From NCBI GenBank assembly GCA_017645945.1, contig JAGCNL010000031.1:1-64000 (forward strand): a stretch of 64,000 bases of DNA, written 5' to 3'. The position numbers and the translations under genes are program-made. The notes under the pieces are model-generated. The model saw only the letters and a list, made by a program, of their open reading frames with translations. It did not search any database and had not been told where the DNA came from. Of the stretch, positions 54,301 through 64,000 are shown in pieces. Position 1 is the first letter of the stretch. Each line of letters begins with the position of its first letter. The stretch comes from Salinivirgaceae bacterium (GTDB taxonomy: Bacteria; Bacteroidota; Bacteroidia; Bacteroidales; SZUA-534).

Positions 54301-57300
54301 AATTGTTCTCAATAACGAGCGACTTGCCAGGCTCAACCGAGAAGGTTATTACCGATGTGCCAGCATTCTGCACTTCGAAATCGAAGAACGAGCAGTCGTT
54401 CATCGATATATAACGGTTTGACGACGATGCCCATACAACTTTCGATGAACCTCCATGCACAAAATTGCCCGCGTTGGCAAACTGGCCATTGATGGTTATA
54501 ACACTCTCGCTTACGCCATCGGATGCCTTGAACGTTGCATTCTCGCCAATCGAAAGGCCTAAATCGGGATCGGTTACCGAAAGGTTGCAGCCGTCTTTAA
54601 TTTCCATCGAAGCTCCAGCATAAACATCGATACCTTTTACTGTAGCATCACCACTGCTTGCATCGATAACCGGATATTTGTCATGGTCGACAGCCGGGAT
54701 AAACACACGGGTTTCAGCTGTCGGCAAGGCTGGCACGCCTGCGCCGTTATCCCAGTTTTTCACATTCGACCAAAGTCGGCCATATTCGTCAGTAACATCG
54801 TCATCGCCTTCCAAATTCTTATTACCAACCCAATAACGGACTTCGCCCGAATATGTCCAAATTACAGCACCATCGATGGCTGAAACTGGGTCTTCGTCTT
54901 CGAAATAGAAACTTGCCAAAACGCCGACCGCATCGTGCATTTCAATTTTGCCGACGGCAGTCGACTTGTCGCGGCGGACGTTTTTGGTTGCACCGGCGTT
55001 GAAGTATACATTTCTGATTTGCTCAACCACATCAGCACCGCTCAAATCGTTTTCGAGCCACATGTAACAGCCTCCACGTGTGCCACTCGAATATTGGCCG
55101 TTCGAGAGATTGTTTGTTCCATCGATTGCAGAGCCTGGTTTCAGGTGTAGACCATCGGCATTGAGCTGTTCAATCTTGTAGTAATCGGCCGCAATTGTTC
55201 CCGATACGTTGAACGCATACGTGCCTGTAAGCGTCTGCGAGGTTACAATGGCCTCATTGTTTTTGCTGCCGATAAGCGATATGGTGCCGCCGCTATTCAC
55301 ATTGATGAATGCGTTGTCGCCCATTTTAAGTTGCCCGTTATCGACAAGACTCAGCGTGCCGCTAATGTTCAAATTGTCGACACCTGACCCATCACCCATG
55401 TTGATTGTGTTATCCTCAACAATCAACATGCCGCCATCAAGTTCAATATTGTGGTTGACATTCAACTCGTTATTTTCCAACGAATATTCCCCCGATTTGA
55501 ACTGCACATTATTATATATGCTTGTTCCCGGGTCGATTGTATGCACGATTCCTGCCAAGGCATCAAAGATTAGAGTACGGCTTTGTGGCATGAATGTTCC
55601 TGCGTTCTTGAAGTTACCGCACAGGGTCACATCGTAAGAGCCGACATCGAACGTACCGCTCTTTATCTCGAAATCGCCGCCAACCTTCAGCGCCGACTGT
55701 GACTGAACAATTCCAGTGTTGTCTATCACCAAATTGTTGAAACTCATAGTCTTGTTCTGAATAGCTTTGACTCCAACGCCAACCATCTCAACCGTGCCCA
55801 AACCAGCCACCAACTTGCCCGATGTGCCGATTACCCAGTTGCCATGAAGCTGAAGCGTGTCTCTTTGTGATGTCATATTCAAAATACCATTAACAATAAC
55901 ATCCGATTTTACAATTAGCGCACGATGCAAATCGGCAGCAGGGTCAGGATTAGTAAGATTGATTGTAAGTGTAGCCAACTTGTCGATAGTGAGTTTCTTA
56001 ACCATTACTGAATCCCTGTCGATTATAGGATACTTGTTGAATCCTGTTGTTGTTGTGGCAATAATTACGCTGTTATTCTCGTCCGGGATTGTACCTGGCT
56101 GCGGGTCTAGTGGCACCTTGTTAATTTCGGCACGCCAGTTCAGCGGATCGAACCAATCGGTTGAATTTGCGCCAGCTGTCCAGACATACTCAACATCGCC
56201 TTCCCATTCTACAATGTTGTATGGGTCGTTCTCGTAAAGCTCGCCCGAAAGCAAACCAGAAGCGTTATACATTGTAATATTACCCTCCGAGCTTTCGGTC
56301 TTTTTAATGTTTACTGCGCCACCACCTGGATTGCTCGGGAACGAAACGTTTTCAATTCTATCGCCAGTTACCAAGTCCTGGTCGTTTCGGATATCGAGGC
56401 AGACACCGGCCGAAACCACGTTACTGAATACTCCATTGCTGAAGTTTGCATCATAATCAATTAAGGCGTCTTTCGATATAATGATACCTTGCTTGGCCAG
56501 ATACGAGAAGCTGTAGTATTCCGCCATGATAGTGCCGCCCTCAACAGTGAAATAGTAGCGACCCGAGTTGTTGGTAATCTGCGCGTAGCTTGACTCCTTA
56601 CCCACCGCCTCGAACGTACCGCCTGCTTTCACCACAAACGACGATGCATCGCCAATACGCAACGTACCGCCCTTGCCAACTCTGTAGTATCCGTATATAA
56701 GACTGTTGTCGAGCGAGTTACCAAGAGTTACAACTCGTCCCTCCTGGTCGAATAAGCCTCTTTGCAAAGTGAAGTTGCCATAAACCGTAAGGTCATCGCT
56801 TGGCACGAATCTGGTTCCATCGTCACCGCCATTGATAACCAAATCGTTAAGTATCGAGCCCGCTGTCTCTATATTACAAGTACCGCTTGGGCGGTTAAGC
56901 TCATAACAACCCGACTGATTGATTGAACCCGGAGCTATTACTTGCAAGTCGCCTGCCACCTTGACACGGTAACCTCCGAAGCAATTCATTTTTCCGCCAG
57001 TAACCTGGAGTGTTCCATCCAAAGTGAGGTCGACATAATAGCCGGCAAACTGTTGTGTTCCTGTTTTCTCCACCACAATATCGTAGAACGGGTTTTCGAC
57101 CGATACTCCAAGATATGCGTATTGGGTGCCTGCGGTGCCGTTAAAGATTACCATGCCCCCGCCATGGATAAACCGACCGTTGTACTGGTTATACCAATGT
57201 CCAGCCAAATAGATAGTCTTGCCAGCGGCATTAAGCGTACCGCCATTCTCGGCAATGTTCAAGTTCTTTAAAACTCGAATCTCGCCCTCGAGTTTTTTGG

Positions 57301-60300
57301 TTGTGTTGCTTGTCATGTAAAGATAACCATACTTGACATTATCACCGCCACGGATTATCTGGTCCATCGGGCCGTTGTAGTATGAATAGCAGTTTGTGCC
57401 GGTAACCTCGTAGTTGGCGAAAGTAGGATAGTTGTTCTCGCCTCGGGTATAGACATAAATGGTCTTAGTTCCAGTCATTTCGAAAGTTCCATCGCCATCG
57501 ATATGGTATGTCTGCATGTCGAGGCTGCACCCGTTCAGAGTCAAATTGCCAGTCAATTTTGTGTCACCACTGATATATTTAGTGTTCAATGTCATATCCA
57601 CATCATGGAACCTGCCGCCCCATATATACTGCGCGTGATTACCACTGAAGACAATCTTACCCGAGCCAGCATAACCCTTGTTTTTTGGTGCCTCCCAATA
57701 GTATCCGGTAAAGGTGTGTTCTCTGTTGCCATCATCGAACGTGGCGTTTCCATCAATCAGCACATTACCCTTGATGGTGAGCGGGCAGCTTGCCTGCAAC
57801 GTGGCATTGTCCTCTATAATAATAGTGCGATTGGTTCGCGTACTACTGTTGTAAGTTGCATCGAATGTACCGGCTATGGTTTTTGTGCCGCTGTTCGAGA
57901 ATCGCACACGGTTGAATTTACCATTGGTAACAGTCTGTGACGTGCCATTAAATACCACATAACCTGTCTCCACATTGTTGAATGCGCCACTGGCGCCAAC
58001 ATTGTAATCGCCCTTCACATTATAAACATAATTTGAAGTTGCTGGCCACAACGTACCATTTTCAATATCGATATCTCCGTTAAAATTGACAGTCGCGCCG
58101 GAAAGCATATAGGTTGCGCCGCCAACAAAGCTAACGTTGTTGAAATCGGAGCCACGCGGCGATAATGTAACACTACCGCCTGTCGCCAGGAACCGTACTG
58201 TACCATTTCGCGGAACAAAATATCCACGCGAAGCAATGCTCCAGTCGCCTGTGACATCGACAACCGCATCGTCCATAATTGCGAAAATACCGCCATTCTG
58301 CACATCAACCGAACCTTGAACATTCAAAGCTGGCGCTGAAAGATCCTTATCGATGGTCAGCGAACCGTTGACAATTGTAAGGTCGTTGCATATTGCACCA
58401 TTATCGAATATTATTGGTGCATTGGCAGCAATTGGGATTCGTGCAGACTCTTCTGCACTTGGCACCCTTTGCGGTAACCAGTTGCGTGGGTCGAACCAGT
58501 TGCTGCTCACAAGGCCTGTCCACACAACTTCTTTAACATCAGGCCATTTAATTTTATGTTGGCAAGGTAGCCTGCCTGCCTTATACCCTTTCGGGAAAGC
58601 GTACATCTCGTAGTATTGGGTGCCAATACCACCATTGACGGTTCCTTGACTTAAATCGATTATAGTTTCGAGGGTGCTGTCGCGCAGGATATTGAAATGC
58701 GCGCCAATTGTTGGCGAACCTCCGTGGTTGAACGACAGACCTTTGATAATCGGATTTGCAACAACTTCAGCATTGATAATCAGATAGACAAATGTATCGA
58801 CAACTGTAGTCTTGTCTTTCGGACGGGTGTAGCTTGCACTGGTGTACATGTTCGACCAAATACCATTCGAAAGGTTGTGCGTTGCATCAATTGTAGCTAA
58901 CCTGTGAATGTTGAAACCTGTTGGCGCAACATACTGTATCTGATAGTATTCAGCTGCCACTTTGCCATAATCGAAAATATCGATTTCGGTACCGCGGTTG
59001 TCACTGCCTGCACTACGGCTAATAACGGCGTTCGCATCTGGCGAACCGACTATCGACAATGTTCCCCAAACACGCAAATGTGTGTTGTCGTCCTGGTGGT
59101 TGAACTGAAGCGAGGCGCCTCCATCGATATAAAGCTCGCCTCCCGCCAGAACATCGAGATATTCACCATCGGGCACAAACGGGGCTTCGGTGGCATTGGC
59201 ATCATCGTTGCCCACAACCAGAATGTTCTTGTTCAAATGGAATGTGGCATTATTACCTATTGTCATTCCATCTTTCAGCGTCATTTGGTCAGAAAGTTTA
59301 TATGTGCACTCATTGTTTGTGTAGTTATTGAATTTCACTACGTTGAATGTCTGATTGTTAGCCTTGAGAATTCTTTCGCCAGCGCTCTGCGAGTCGAAAT
59401 AGACAGTGTCGGTCTGGCTTGTGAACGAGCCGTTGCAAATCCAGTCACCTTTTACGTAAACCGTCTTTGCCGCATCGGCACTCGAACCAACCGAGAAGGT
59501 AACACCTTCGTCGATTGTAAGGTTGCCAACATGGAGGTCACCATCAAGAATCTTCGAGCCGGCATTCGAGAACTGGATATTCGCGCATGTAATAGATGGC
59601 AGATTCTGCGTTGTGTTGCGGTCAAAGACAAGAGTAGCGTCTTTGGTATCCCACAAGCAGTTGTCGGCCAACTCGATTTTTGGCGATGCAAGATTGTGTG
59701 TGAAATTGCCCATCTCGAAGCGGGCTTTTTTACCCAAACTGAAAGTACCAGTGTTCAACGTGATACCATTCTCCCGGACAACAACCGTGTCATTGTCGGT
59801 AATGATAATGCCGTTGAAAATGTTGTCGGCACCCATAAATATATAATGTGTGGTATCACCATCGAACGTGAACGAGCTTCCATAGTGGCGGAATGTTCCT
59901 TCGTTTAATATGGAGTCGCCACGGAACACAACTGCGTCGTTACAGCTGAACGATGTTCCGCTTCCGACTTTTACAGTTCCAGAAATGTTCACCTTGGTGT
60001 CGTCAATCTCTTTCACACCCGAGCCGAGCAATTCAATGTTTTTGAGGTTCATTTCGGCAATGTTGCCGCCAGTGGCGATTTTCTGGTCACCATCGGCCAT
60101 CAGGTATAACGTTGTATCGGTACGGTAGTTACGTATATCGTTCGACGCACCCCATAAATAGAATTCATTTTCACCCGCATCGACAATTGTGGCATCCTGA
60201 GCGTTGGTGAAGTTGCCTCGTACTTTAAGGTCACCATCAAAATCGACAGTTCGGGCAACCGATGTGCTCAAATACAAAGCGCCATAATTGACATTTGTGA

Positions 60301-63300
60301 ATACTGTCTGGTCGGCCGAAGCTTCAAGATAAGTGGTTGTTGACTCGTCGAGCAGATAGCTGCCGAATCCCTGCGGGAAAGCAACGCCCCTAACCTTCTC
60401 GACCGATGAGTGCAACTGACAGTTCACACTCATTTTGAAGTGCTTCTCAGGAAGTCCGGTTATTTTGTTGCCGCGCATGTAGAACCTTGTTTCGGGGTCG
60501 AACTCCATATCACCCGTAACCGTCCAATCGCTGCTGGCATAGAGATACCCCGTACCTCGCTTGTAGACGTTACAGAAATCGGTAATGTTGGCACTCACAT
60601 CCCAACTGCCACCGATATGAATAAGTGTACCATTAGTGCCCCAGATTATTTGCTTACCCTTGTTGGCCATTGAGATTGTTCCAGCAAGAGTTATCGTGTT
60701 ATTATTGACATCCAACAAAGCAAGAGAGTCGTTGATGTTTAATGTTCCTGCAACCGAAATGTTGTCGGTCAGAGTCTTCCGTGTTACGCGTTTGCTGAAA
60801 TTCTTACCACTCGAACCCTTATATTCGTTCCTCAAAACCAAACCGTTATAGTTTGCGGGATATACAATTTGGTCAATCGAGTCGCGATAGTAAACCGAAC
60901 CGCCAATCAACTCCATGGTAGTTATGTTATGCGGGAAGTTATCCTCACCGTAAATCAACAACGCACCACCATACGATATAAATGCGCTATTGTTGACGCC
61001 TTCATCTTCGCAACCAGTAATTGAACCATATCGACCTATCACAACATCGACTCCCGTCACCATCTCAACCGTACCAGTAACAAGGGTCGGACTGTAGAAA
61101 CACTTGCTTCCTGTGCCTTGCAGTACCAAATTATTGAATTTCATGGTTTTAGTATTGGCATTTGCAGCATCTTTTCCGAAATATACCGTACTTCCACTGC
61201 AGATTACAGCACCATCACCTATCTGCTCAAAAACACCTGGGTCATCGGTGTAGTTGTACCAATATGACGGCCGTCCAATCATATAAACATTCGATGTTCC
61301 GGCATATACTTTTTTGGCATCAGAGTTAATATTAAAATTGCGCATAACCGACAAGTCGGAGGCAATAATCTTATTCGATTTTCCTGTGAATTGGATTATC
61401 CAGAATTTTCCGCCGTTCACAGTTTGTGTCTTGCTTAAATCGTCACCGCAGAAATCAACAGTTGAGTTTCCTTCGTCGAAAATACCACCGTTGTTAATCC
61501 AGTTTCCTTTCAAGTTGATTGTTGCATTGCTACCGAGCAGCGAACCGCCTTTTTCAATCACAATGCTGTCGTTGACCGTGATTTTTCCCGCAATTGTCAG
61601 TGAGCCAGAACCTTTGACTACCATTGCGCTCAAAGGTTGCCCTACAGGAACCGACACTTGCTGAATGCCCTCCTGCACATCAAATATGGTTGCCTGACCA
61701 TTGGGTACGAAATTTCCACTGCTAATCCATGAGCCTTTTATGATTAATGAATCCCAATCGGCAGTCTGCTCAAGCTTTGAGTTTTTCAACATTGTCAGTT
61801 TGTTATTGACAATCAAACCGCAAGGAACATCTTCGCTTGGGCCTTCCAACTTAAGGTTAACATCTTTAGCTATTGTCAAGCTTTTAATCTCGGCCCTCGC
61901 CTCAATTTTCACATTGTTCTTTCCACTAACGTATTTCAGATATGCATCATCGTTAGCGCCAGGGACAGTATTGCTCGACCAGTTGCCAGCCGTATGCCAT
62001 TTCCCATCACCAGCATTGCCTGTCCATAAAAATCCTGTCGGCTCTTCCCATATAATCAAATTGGCATCCGTATCCACCTCATAATCAGCACCAGCCAACG
62101 AACCACTATAGTTTTTAAATGTTATTGGAACAGTACCAGATGTACGTTTCACGTTTTTGCCAGGAGTACCACTCGAGTTGAATGAGACGTTTTCTATCTT
62201 GCAGCCAGTTGGTATAATAACATCGCCACCTATTGTCAGCAAGGCATTACCCGATGAGTTCGAGAACATACCGTTACTCAAGTTGTCGGTTGCATCAATT
62301 GAACCACCAAGAATATTCAAACCATCGCCATTCGTTCCCTCAATGCAATAGTTGTTGGCATACAATTTTCCCGCAGTCTGTTCAATATAGTAATACTTAT
62401 TTGTCGCGGCAGTCAGGATTTTAGCCGGTACACCTTCCTTACCTACCAATTTCAAATTACCGCCGGCGTTTCTTATATAACGGCCGCTCTGTATTGCCAG
62501 TTCCGCTCCCGCATCAATATTAAGAGTACCGCCTGGCTCTATTAGCACATCACCGCCATCGTTAAACATTATCGAGTGGCCATTCAAACATAACTCACCG
62601 TTACTGATATGTATAAGTCTCTTATTTTCTTCGGCACTACTAAGATAAAATTGAACGTAATCGCTCATCAAGTTATACTTACCACCTCCCACAACTTCAA
62701 TCTGCCGGATTGTGTTAACCTCGCCAGGATTGAACTCGTAAGGTGTGCCATCGATATTGGCACCACCCAACAGAAGCCGTGATGCAGCCACGTAGTGCGA
62801 GTTCATTGAGAATGTACCGCCATAGTTCTGGAGATTGGCACCCACAAACAGCGTGTTCCAATAAACATAGAAGATACCTGTGTTGATAACAAAATCGTGC
62901 TTGACATACAAGTCGTTCTGCTCCGATTTCTCGCTGTTCTTAGTCTTGTAAATCGGATACAAACCTTTGTAATTTGTTGGGTCGGAGCAATTTATAACAA
63001 CATTATAGAACGATTTAAATTCGCGGCCCACATTGTTGGCTTCAATTGAGTCGCCACTATAAATATACGAGCTGTTGCCTGTAAACGTAACCGTGCCCTC
63101 GCGTGCAATGAAGCGCCCAGTTGAGGTGCGTCCTGGACTCCAGATATTGTTTTTCCAAGTACCACCCACCTTTATGTCGTTGTAGGTGCTGCCACCATCG
63201 GGACTGACATCGAGCGTCGATAAAGAATCAATTTTCAACTGGGCCGAAACGTTAATCATGCCCTTCAGCATCTTAGAGCCATCGCCAGCGAATGTCACAT

Positions 63301-64000
63301 TGTAGAAAGCCGAGCCGCTGATATACTGATTGCCATCGCCATCAACAGCCGCACAACGGTCGAATATAACCTCCGACGAGTGGTTGAAAGTTCCTGAGTT
63401 GCGCCAGTCACCCGACACCATCAATTTGATTGAGCTTGTTACAATTGCATCGTGGTCGATAATCACATCGCCGTTAATGTCGAATGCGTTGTCGTACGGG
63501 CGCTTGACAGCACTACCCGAGAAATGCATTGTCGGATAAGTGTTTTCGGTGTTGTAGTTGCGGATTAGCTGTTCTGCATCGCTACTTGTGAAATGCAAAC
63601 TTGCGCCTTGCTTGTGAACAAACTTGCAACCTTTGTAGAGGTAGAAATCTCCGCCTATAATAAGCCTGTGGTCGTATATGTCGAGATGCCCCTTGTTGGT
63701 TGTTGTCATCATATTGTTGCCGACAAAAACATCGTTTTGGAACCTGACGGTGTCGTTTGCCGCTTTTTCAATGTAGACATTATAGAACCGAGTGTTGACG
63801 GTGTCGTTGCAATACACATTTTGAATGTGACGCGAGCCGTTCAGGTTCAAGCGTCCGTAATTCTGATGATAGATTCCGCCGCCACCATCGAAGTTCCGGA
63901 AATCACCGTAAAGGTTGATTGTCCGGTTGTCGGCGTTAAACTCGCAACCCGAGAACACATCAATGTCACCCTCGATGGTAAGCGTGCCTTTGAGTGTTTT
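51356..64000 (-). CDS. Giant T9SS-exported repeat protein (partial, N-terminus outside window)
   Basis: One uninterrupted frame from the window edge to the stop at 51356: at least 4,214 residues, with no start in view (the frame is open through base 64000). It consists of beta-rich repeats of about 75-110 residues following a pattern such as V-x-G-x-W-x(2-4)-G-x-F, V-x-F-x-G, Q-x-I, F-x-N, then L-x-I-x-x-G, expected to form a parallel beta-solenoid. Larger blocks each open with a W-x-G...NW...P motif, at about 62032, 58535, 56192, 54840 and 53272. Two FPIG modules (about 53745 and 52465), a Gly/Ser linker, a fibronectin-like LPIELLSF domain (about 51940-51625) and a type A T9SS sorting domain (APNPGK...YLVKVFTDNG, from about 51600) end the protein. 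Probably a cell-surface or secreted adhesin-like structure; the binding target is unknown. Confidence 0.9.
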   Translation of the reverse strand, partial: KTLKGTLTIEGDIDVFSGCEFNADNRTINLYGDFRNFDGGGGIYHQNYGRLNLNGSRHIQNVYCNDTVNTRFYNVYIEKAANDTVRFQNDVFVGNNMMTTTNKGHLDIYDHRLIIGGDFYLYKGCKFVHKQGASLHFTSSDAEQLIRNYNTENTYPTMHFSGSAVKRPYDNAFDINGDVIIDHDAIVTSSIKLMVSGDWRNSGTFNHSSEVIFDRCAAVDGDGNQYISGSAFYNVTFAGDGSKMLKGMINVSAQLKIDSLSTLDVSPDGGSTYNDIKVGGTWKNNIWSPGRTSTGRFIAREGTVTFTGNSSYIYSGDSIEANNVGREFKSFYNVVINCSDPTNYKGLYPIYKTKNSEKSEQNDLYVKHDFVINTGIFYVYWNTLFVGANLQNYGGTFSMNSHYVAASRLLLGGANIDGTPYEFNPGEVNTIRQIEVVGGGKYNLMSDYVQFYLSSAEENKRLIHISNGELCLNGHSIMFNDGGDVLIEPGGTLNIDAGAELAIQSGRYIRNAGGNLKLVGKEGVPAKILTAATNKYYYIEQTAGKLYANNYCIEGTNGDGLNILGGSIDATDNLSNGMFSNSSGNALLTIGGDVIIPTGCKIENVSFNSSGTPGKNVKRTSGTVPITFKNYSGSLAGADYEVDTDANLIIWEEPTGFLWTGNAGDGKWHTAGNWSSNTVPGANDDAYLKYVSGKNNVKIEARAEIKSLTIAKDVNLKLEGPSEDVPCGLIVNNKLTMLKNSKLEQTADWDSLIIKGSWISSGNFVPNGQATIFDVQEGIQQVSVPVGQPLSAMVVKGSGSLTIAGKITVNDSIVIEKGGSLLGSNATINLKGNWINNGGIFDEGNSTVDFCGDDLSKTQTVNGGKFWIIQFTGKSNKIIASDLSVMRNFNINSDAKKVYAGTSNVYMIGRPSYWYNYTDDPGVFEQIGDGAVICSGSTVYFGKDAANANTKTMKFNNLVLQGTGSKCFYSPTLVTGTVEMVTGVDVVIGRYGSITGCEDEGVNNSAFISYGGALLIYGEDNFPHNITTMELIGGSVYYRDSIDQIVYPANYNGLVLRNEYKGSSGKNFSKRVTRKTLTDNISVAGTLNINDSLALLDVNNNTITLAGTISMANKGKQIIWGTNGTLIHIGGSWDVSANITDFCNVYKRGTGYLYASSDWTVTGDMEFDPETRFYMRGNKITGLPEKHFKMSVNCQLHSSVEKVRGVAFPQGFGSYLLDESTTTYLEASADQTVFTNVNYGALYLSTSVARTVDFDGDLKVRGNFTNAQDATIVDAGENEFYLWGASNDIRNYRTDTTLYLMADGDQKIATGGNIAEMNLKNIELLGSGVKEIDDTKVNISGTVKVGSGTSFSCNDAVVFRGDSILNEGTFRHYGSSFTFDGDTTHYIFMGADNIFNGIIITDNDTVVVRENGITLNTGTFSLGKKARFEMGNFTHNLASPKIELADNCLWDTKDATLVFDRNTTQNLPSITCANIQFSNAGSKILDGDLHVGNLTIDEGVTFSVGSSADAAKTVYVKGDWICNGSFTSQTDTVYFDSQSAGERILKANNQTFNVVKFNNYTNNECTYKLSDQMTLKDGMTIGNNATFHLNKNILVVGNDDANATEAPFVPDGEYLDVLAGGELYIDGGASLQFNHQDDNTHLRVWGTLSIVGSPDANAVISRSAGSDNRGTEIDIFDYGKVAAEYYQIQYVAPTGFNIHRLATIDATHNLSNGIWSNMYTSASYTRPKDKTTVVDTFVYLIINAEVVANPIIKGLSFNHGGSPTIGAHFNILRDSTLETIIDLSQGTVNGGIGTQYYEMYAFPKGYKAGRLPCQHKIKWPDVKEVVWTGLVSSNWFDPRNWLPQRVPSAEESARIPIAANAPIIFDNGAICNDLTIVNGSLTIDKDLSAPALNVQGSVDVQNGGIFAIMDDAVVDVTGDWSIASRGYFVPRNGTVRFLATGGSVTLSPRGSDFNNVSFVGGATYMLSGATVNFNGDIDIENGTLWPATSNYVYNVKGDYNVGASGAFNNVETGYVVFNGTSQTVTNGKFNRVRFSNSGTKTIAGTFDATYNSSTRTNRTIIIEDNATLQASCPLTIKGNVLIDGNATFDDGNREHTFTGYYWEAPKNKGYAGSGKIVFSGNHAQYIWGGRFHDVDMTLNTKYISGDTKLTGNLTLNGCSLDMQTYHIDGDGTFEMTGTKTIYVYTRGENNYPTFANYEVTGTNCYSYYNGPMDQIIRGGDNVKYGYLYMTSNTTKKLEGEIRVLKNLNIAENGGTLNAAGKTIYLAGHWYNQYNGRFIHGGGMVIFNGTAGTQYAYLGVSVENPFYDIVVEKTGTQQFAGYYVDLTLDGTLQVTGGKMNCFGGYRVKVAGDLQVIAPGSINQSGCYELNRPSGTCNIETAGSILNDLVINGGDDGTRFVPSDDLTVYGNFTLQRGLFDQEGRVVTLGNSLDNSLIYGYYRVGKGGTLRIGDASSFVVKAGGTFEAVGKESSYAQITNNSGRYYFTVEGGTIMAEYYSFSYLAKQGIIISKDALIDYDANFSNGVFSNVVSAGVCLDIRNDQDLVTGDRIENVSFPSNPGGGAVNIKKTESSEGNITMYNASGLLSGELYENDPYNIVEWEGDVEYVWTAGANSTDWFDPLNWRAEINKVPLDPQPGTIPDENNSVIIATTTTGFNKYPIIDRDSVMVKKLTIDKLATLTINLTNPDPAADLHRALIVKSDVIVNGILNMTSQRDTLQLHGNWVIGTSGKLVAGLGTVEMVGVGVKAIQNKTMSFNNLVIDNTGIVQSQSALKVGGDFEIKSGTFDVGSYDVTLCGNFKNAGTFMPQSRTLIFDALAGIVHTIDPGTSIYNNVQFKSGEYSLENNELNVNHNIELDGGMLIVEDNTINMGDGSGVDNLNISGTLSLVDNGQLKMGDNAFINVNSGGTISLIGSKNNEAIVTSQTLTGTYAFNVSGTIAADYYKIEQLNADGLHLKPGSAIDGTNNLSNGQYSSGTRGGCYMWLENDLSGADVVEQIRNVYFNAGATKNVRRDKSTAVGKIEMHDAVGVLASFYFEDEDPVSAIDGAVIWTYSGEVRYWVGNKNLEGDDDVTDEYGRLWSNVKNWDNGAGVPALPTAETRVFIPAVDHDKYPVIDASSGDATVKGIDVYAGASMEIKDGCNLSVTDPDLGLSIGENATFKASDGVSESVITINGQFANAGNFVHGGSSKVVWASSSNRYISMNDCSFFDFEVQNAGTSVITFSVEPGKSLVIENNFTITSGKVNCNGGKLDVGGDFTKVGGSFIHGGGTVRLNGNKEQTISSDETLVFNNLELIGSNLKNINVDIDVEGDIVIGTDVKAMDGVDITCYGNWTRPASGSQSNNFVGGSGAVIFKGSKAQVINKPETFTNLTLNNSTLMAFSTSYSQTISGVLTLTHGILKGNAEKPIILTKNATVNGGGPNSYINGTVEKEGSGDFLFPIGGNDRYAPVEIFDLSDLTDKYQIGYHSDKPDNQSNLDFDVNMISTKEYWTLKRNAGSEMPKVKLYWYDRDFSELKDLDVLSVVLYTDGKWTRQIVRPATDELEEVGALEGYELNFGRGYIQTQVPIAADGKITFGFTYPTIVWADADNTTEVFAEKNNWVNGKYSPNETVNVRIVPVEDGRKTPIVTADGKCFDMTIVDGGRLEVASGKSLTVNGNAKIEGELVLDEGASITFLKDVTSAVTGKVKAAEGSNVFIHSDAPQSFAMDSCYNLILKVEKEKSKRIVKTLASDIKIGGTITVSHNAKFEAGSNKVHLGGDFVVDRDGDFDSGTSTLILDGNKQQLLSITPTRSLKHLTVDNTCATVPQIDLGTGIKVTGDLNLVKGKLHSTSTSRLTLTSSASSTPGNTESYVIGEMSKEGSGEFVFPIGSERGLAQLGVSGMGKIAYLVAEYKTAKPSSVGNLDEANVAKVSHLESWHISNKDDIKADLTLYWNDAEYSEINNPNELLVAVLSGGKWYSFGCGGSGGTGGEGGCGWVKSSTQITIKKSSSSSSSMREEATRRTLNSIPHILAETGGTDVTFGTKQPAINPLPIELLSFEAVAADNNADVKLTWSTASEHNNAFFTIEHMFDGESEMVDTIAAQGGAGVGADYSYLHINLPAGTHYYRLLQTDFDGQTTVASDWSAVVLENTERPELAASVAPNPGKCQNIKISVSGIAGSKLRYVVADMSGQSLIDRTISTDGMSAFQIDASDWNLQPAMYLVKVFTDNGQTVSKFVVE

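Noticed and set aside
58904..59908. 334-residue plus-strand frame inside the giant gene
   Set aside because: Antisense to the repeat protein; no start context, domain or promoter.

Overview
The window is about 64 kb of a Bacteroidota chromosome, most likely from the order Bacteroidales. Several things point there: promoters of the TTTG-N19-TAnnTTTG type instead of -35/-10 boxes, almost no Shine-Dalgarno sequences, five SusC/BtuB/FecA-like TonB-dependent receptors, surface lipoproteins with a Cys-x-Lys-Asp-Asp export signal, a BtuG-like cobalamin lipoprotein, and a giant protein with a type IX secretion (T9SS) sorting domain. Genes are dense, intact and on both strands. No insertion sequence, prophage, CRISPR array or rRNA was found. 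The only tRNA is tRNA-Val(UAC).

Layout. 1-9.4 kb is housekeeping: the 5' part of pgk, a gamma carbonic anhydrase, a CCA-adding enzyme, an outer-membrane receptor, a cytidylate-kinase-like protein, ispE and dnaB. 9.4-18.3 kb holds a secreted protein behind dnaB, a hypothetical, a thioesterase, two S9 (DPP-IV type) peptidases, the tRNA and a nucleotidyltransferase. 18.4-21.5 kb carries a TPR/SpoIIE phosphatase and an FKBP lipoprotein. 21.6-26.1 kb is a vitamin B12 uptake operon: cobalamin riboswitch, BtuB, BtuG-like surface lipoprotein and BtuF-like lipoprotein; no BtuCD is present here. 26.1-29.1 kb has an adenylate-type class III cyclase, a SiaB-family regulator and an unknown secreted protein. 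29.5-33.2 kb has a double-DUF1573 protein and an STN-domain TonB receptor. 33.2-38.9 kb has a START-like protein, an overlapping LptF/G-GT4-GT2 operon and a degenerate PdxA paralogue. 38.9-42 kb pairs an MFS transporter (MFSD1-like) with the PepD dipeptidase. 42.1-44.5 kb has an AT-rich outer-membrane protein and a TlpA-like lipoprotein. 44.5-48.2 kb is a probable metal-uptake cluster (Cys/His-rich small membrane protein, TonB receptor, two DUF4625 lipoproteins). 48.2-51.2 kb is a DUF362-TonB receptor operon. From 51.4 kb to the window edge runs one reading frame of at least 4,214 residues, a T9SS-exported repeat protein truncated by the window at its N-terminus.

Items most worth following up are the PdxA-like protein that has lost the metal-binding histidines of the family, the giant secreted solenoid protein, the putative metal cluster, and the SiaB/adenylate cyclase/SpoIIE phosphatase grouping. 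Functions are assigned by motif recognition from the sequence alone; no database search was run.
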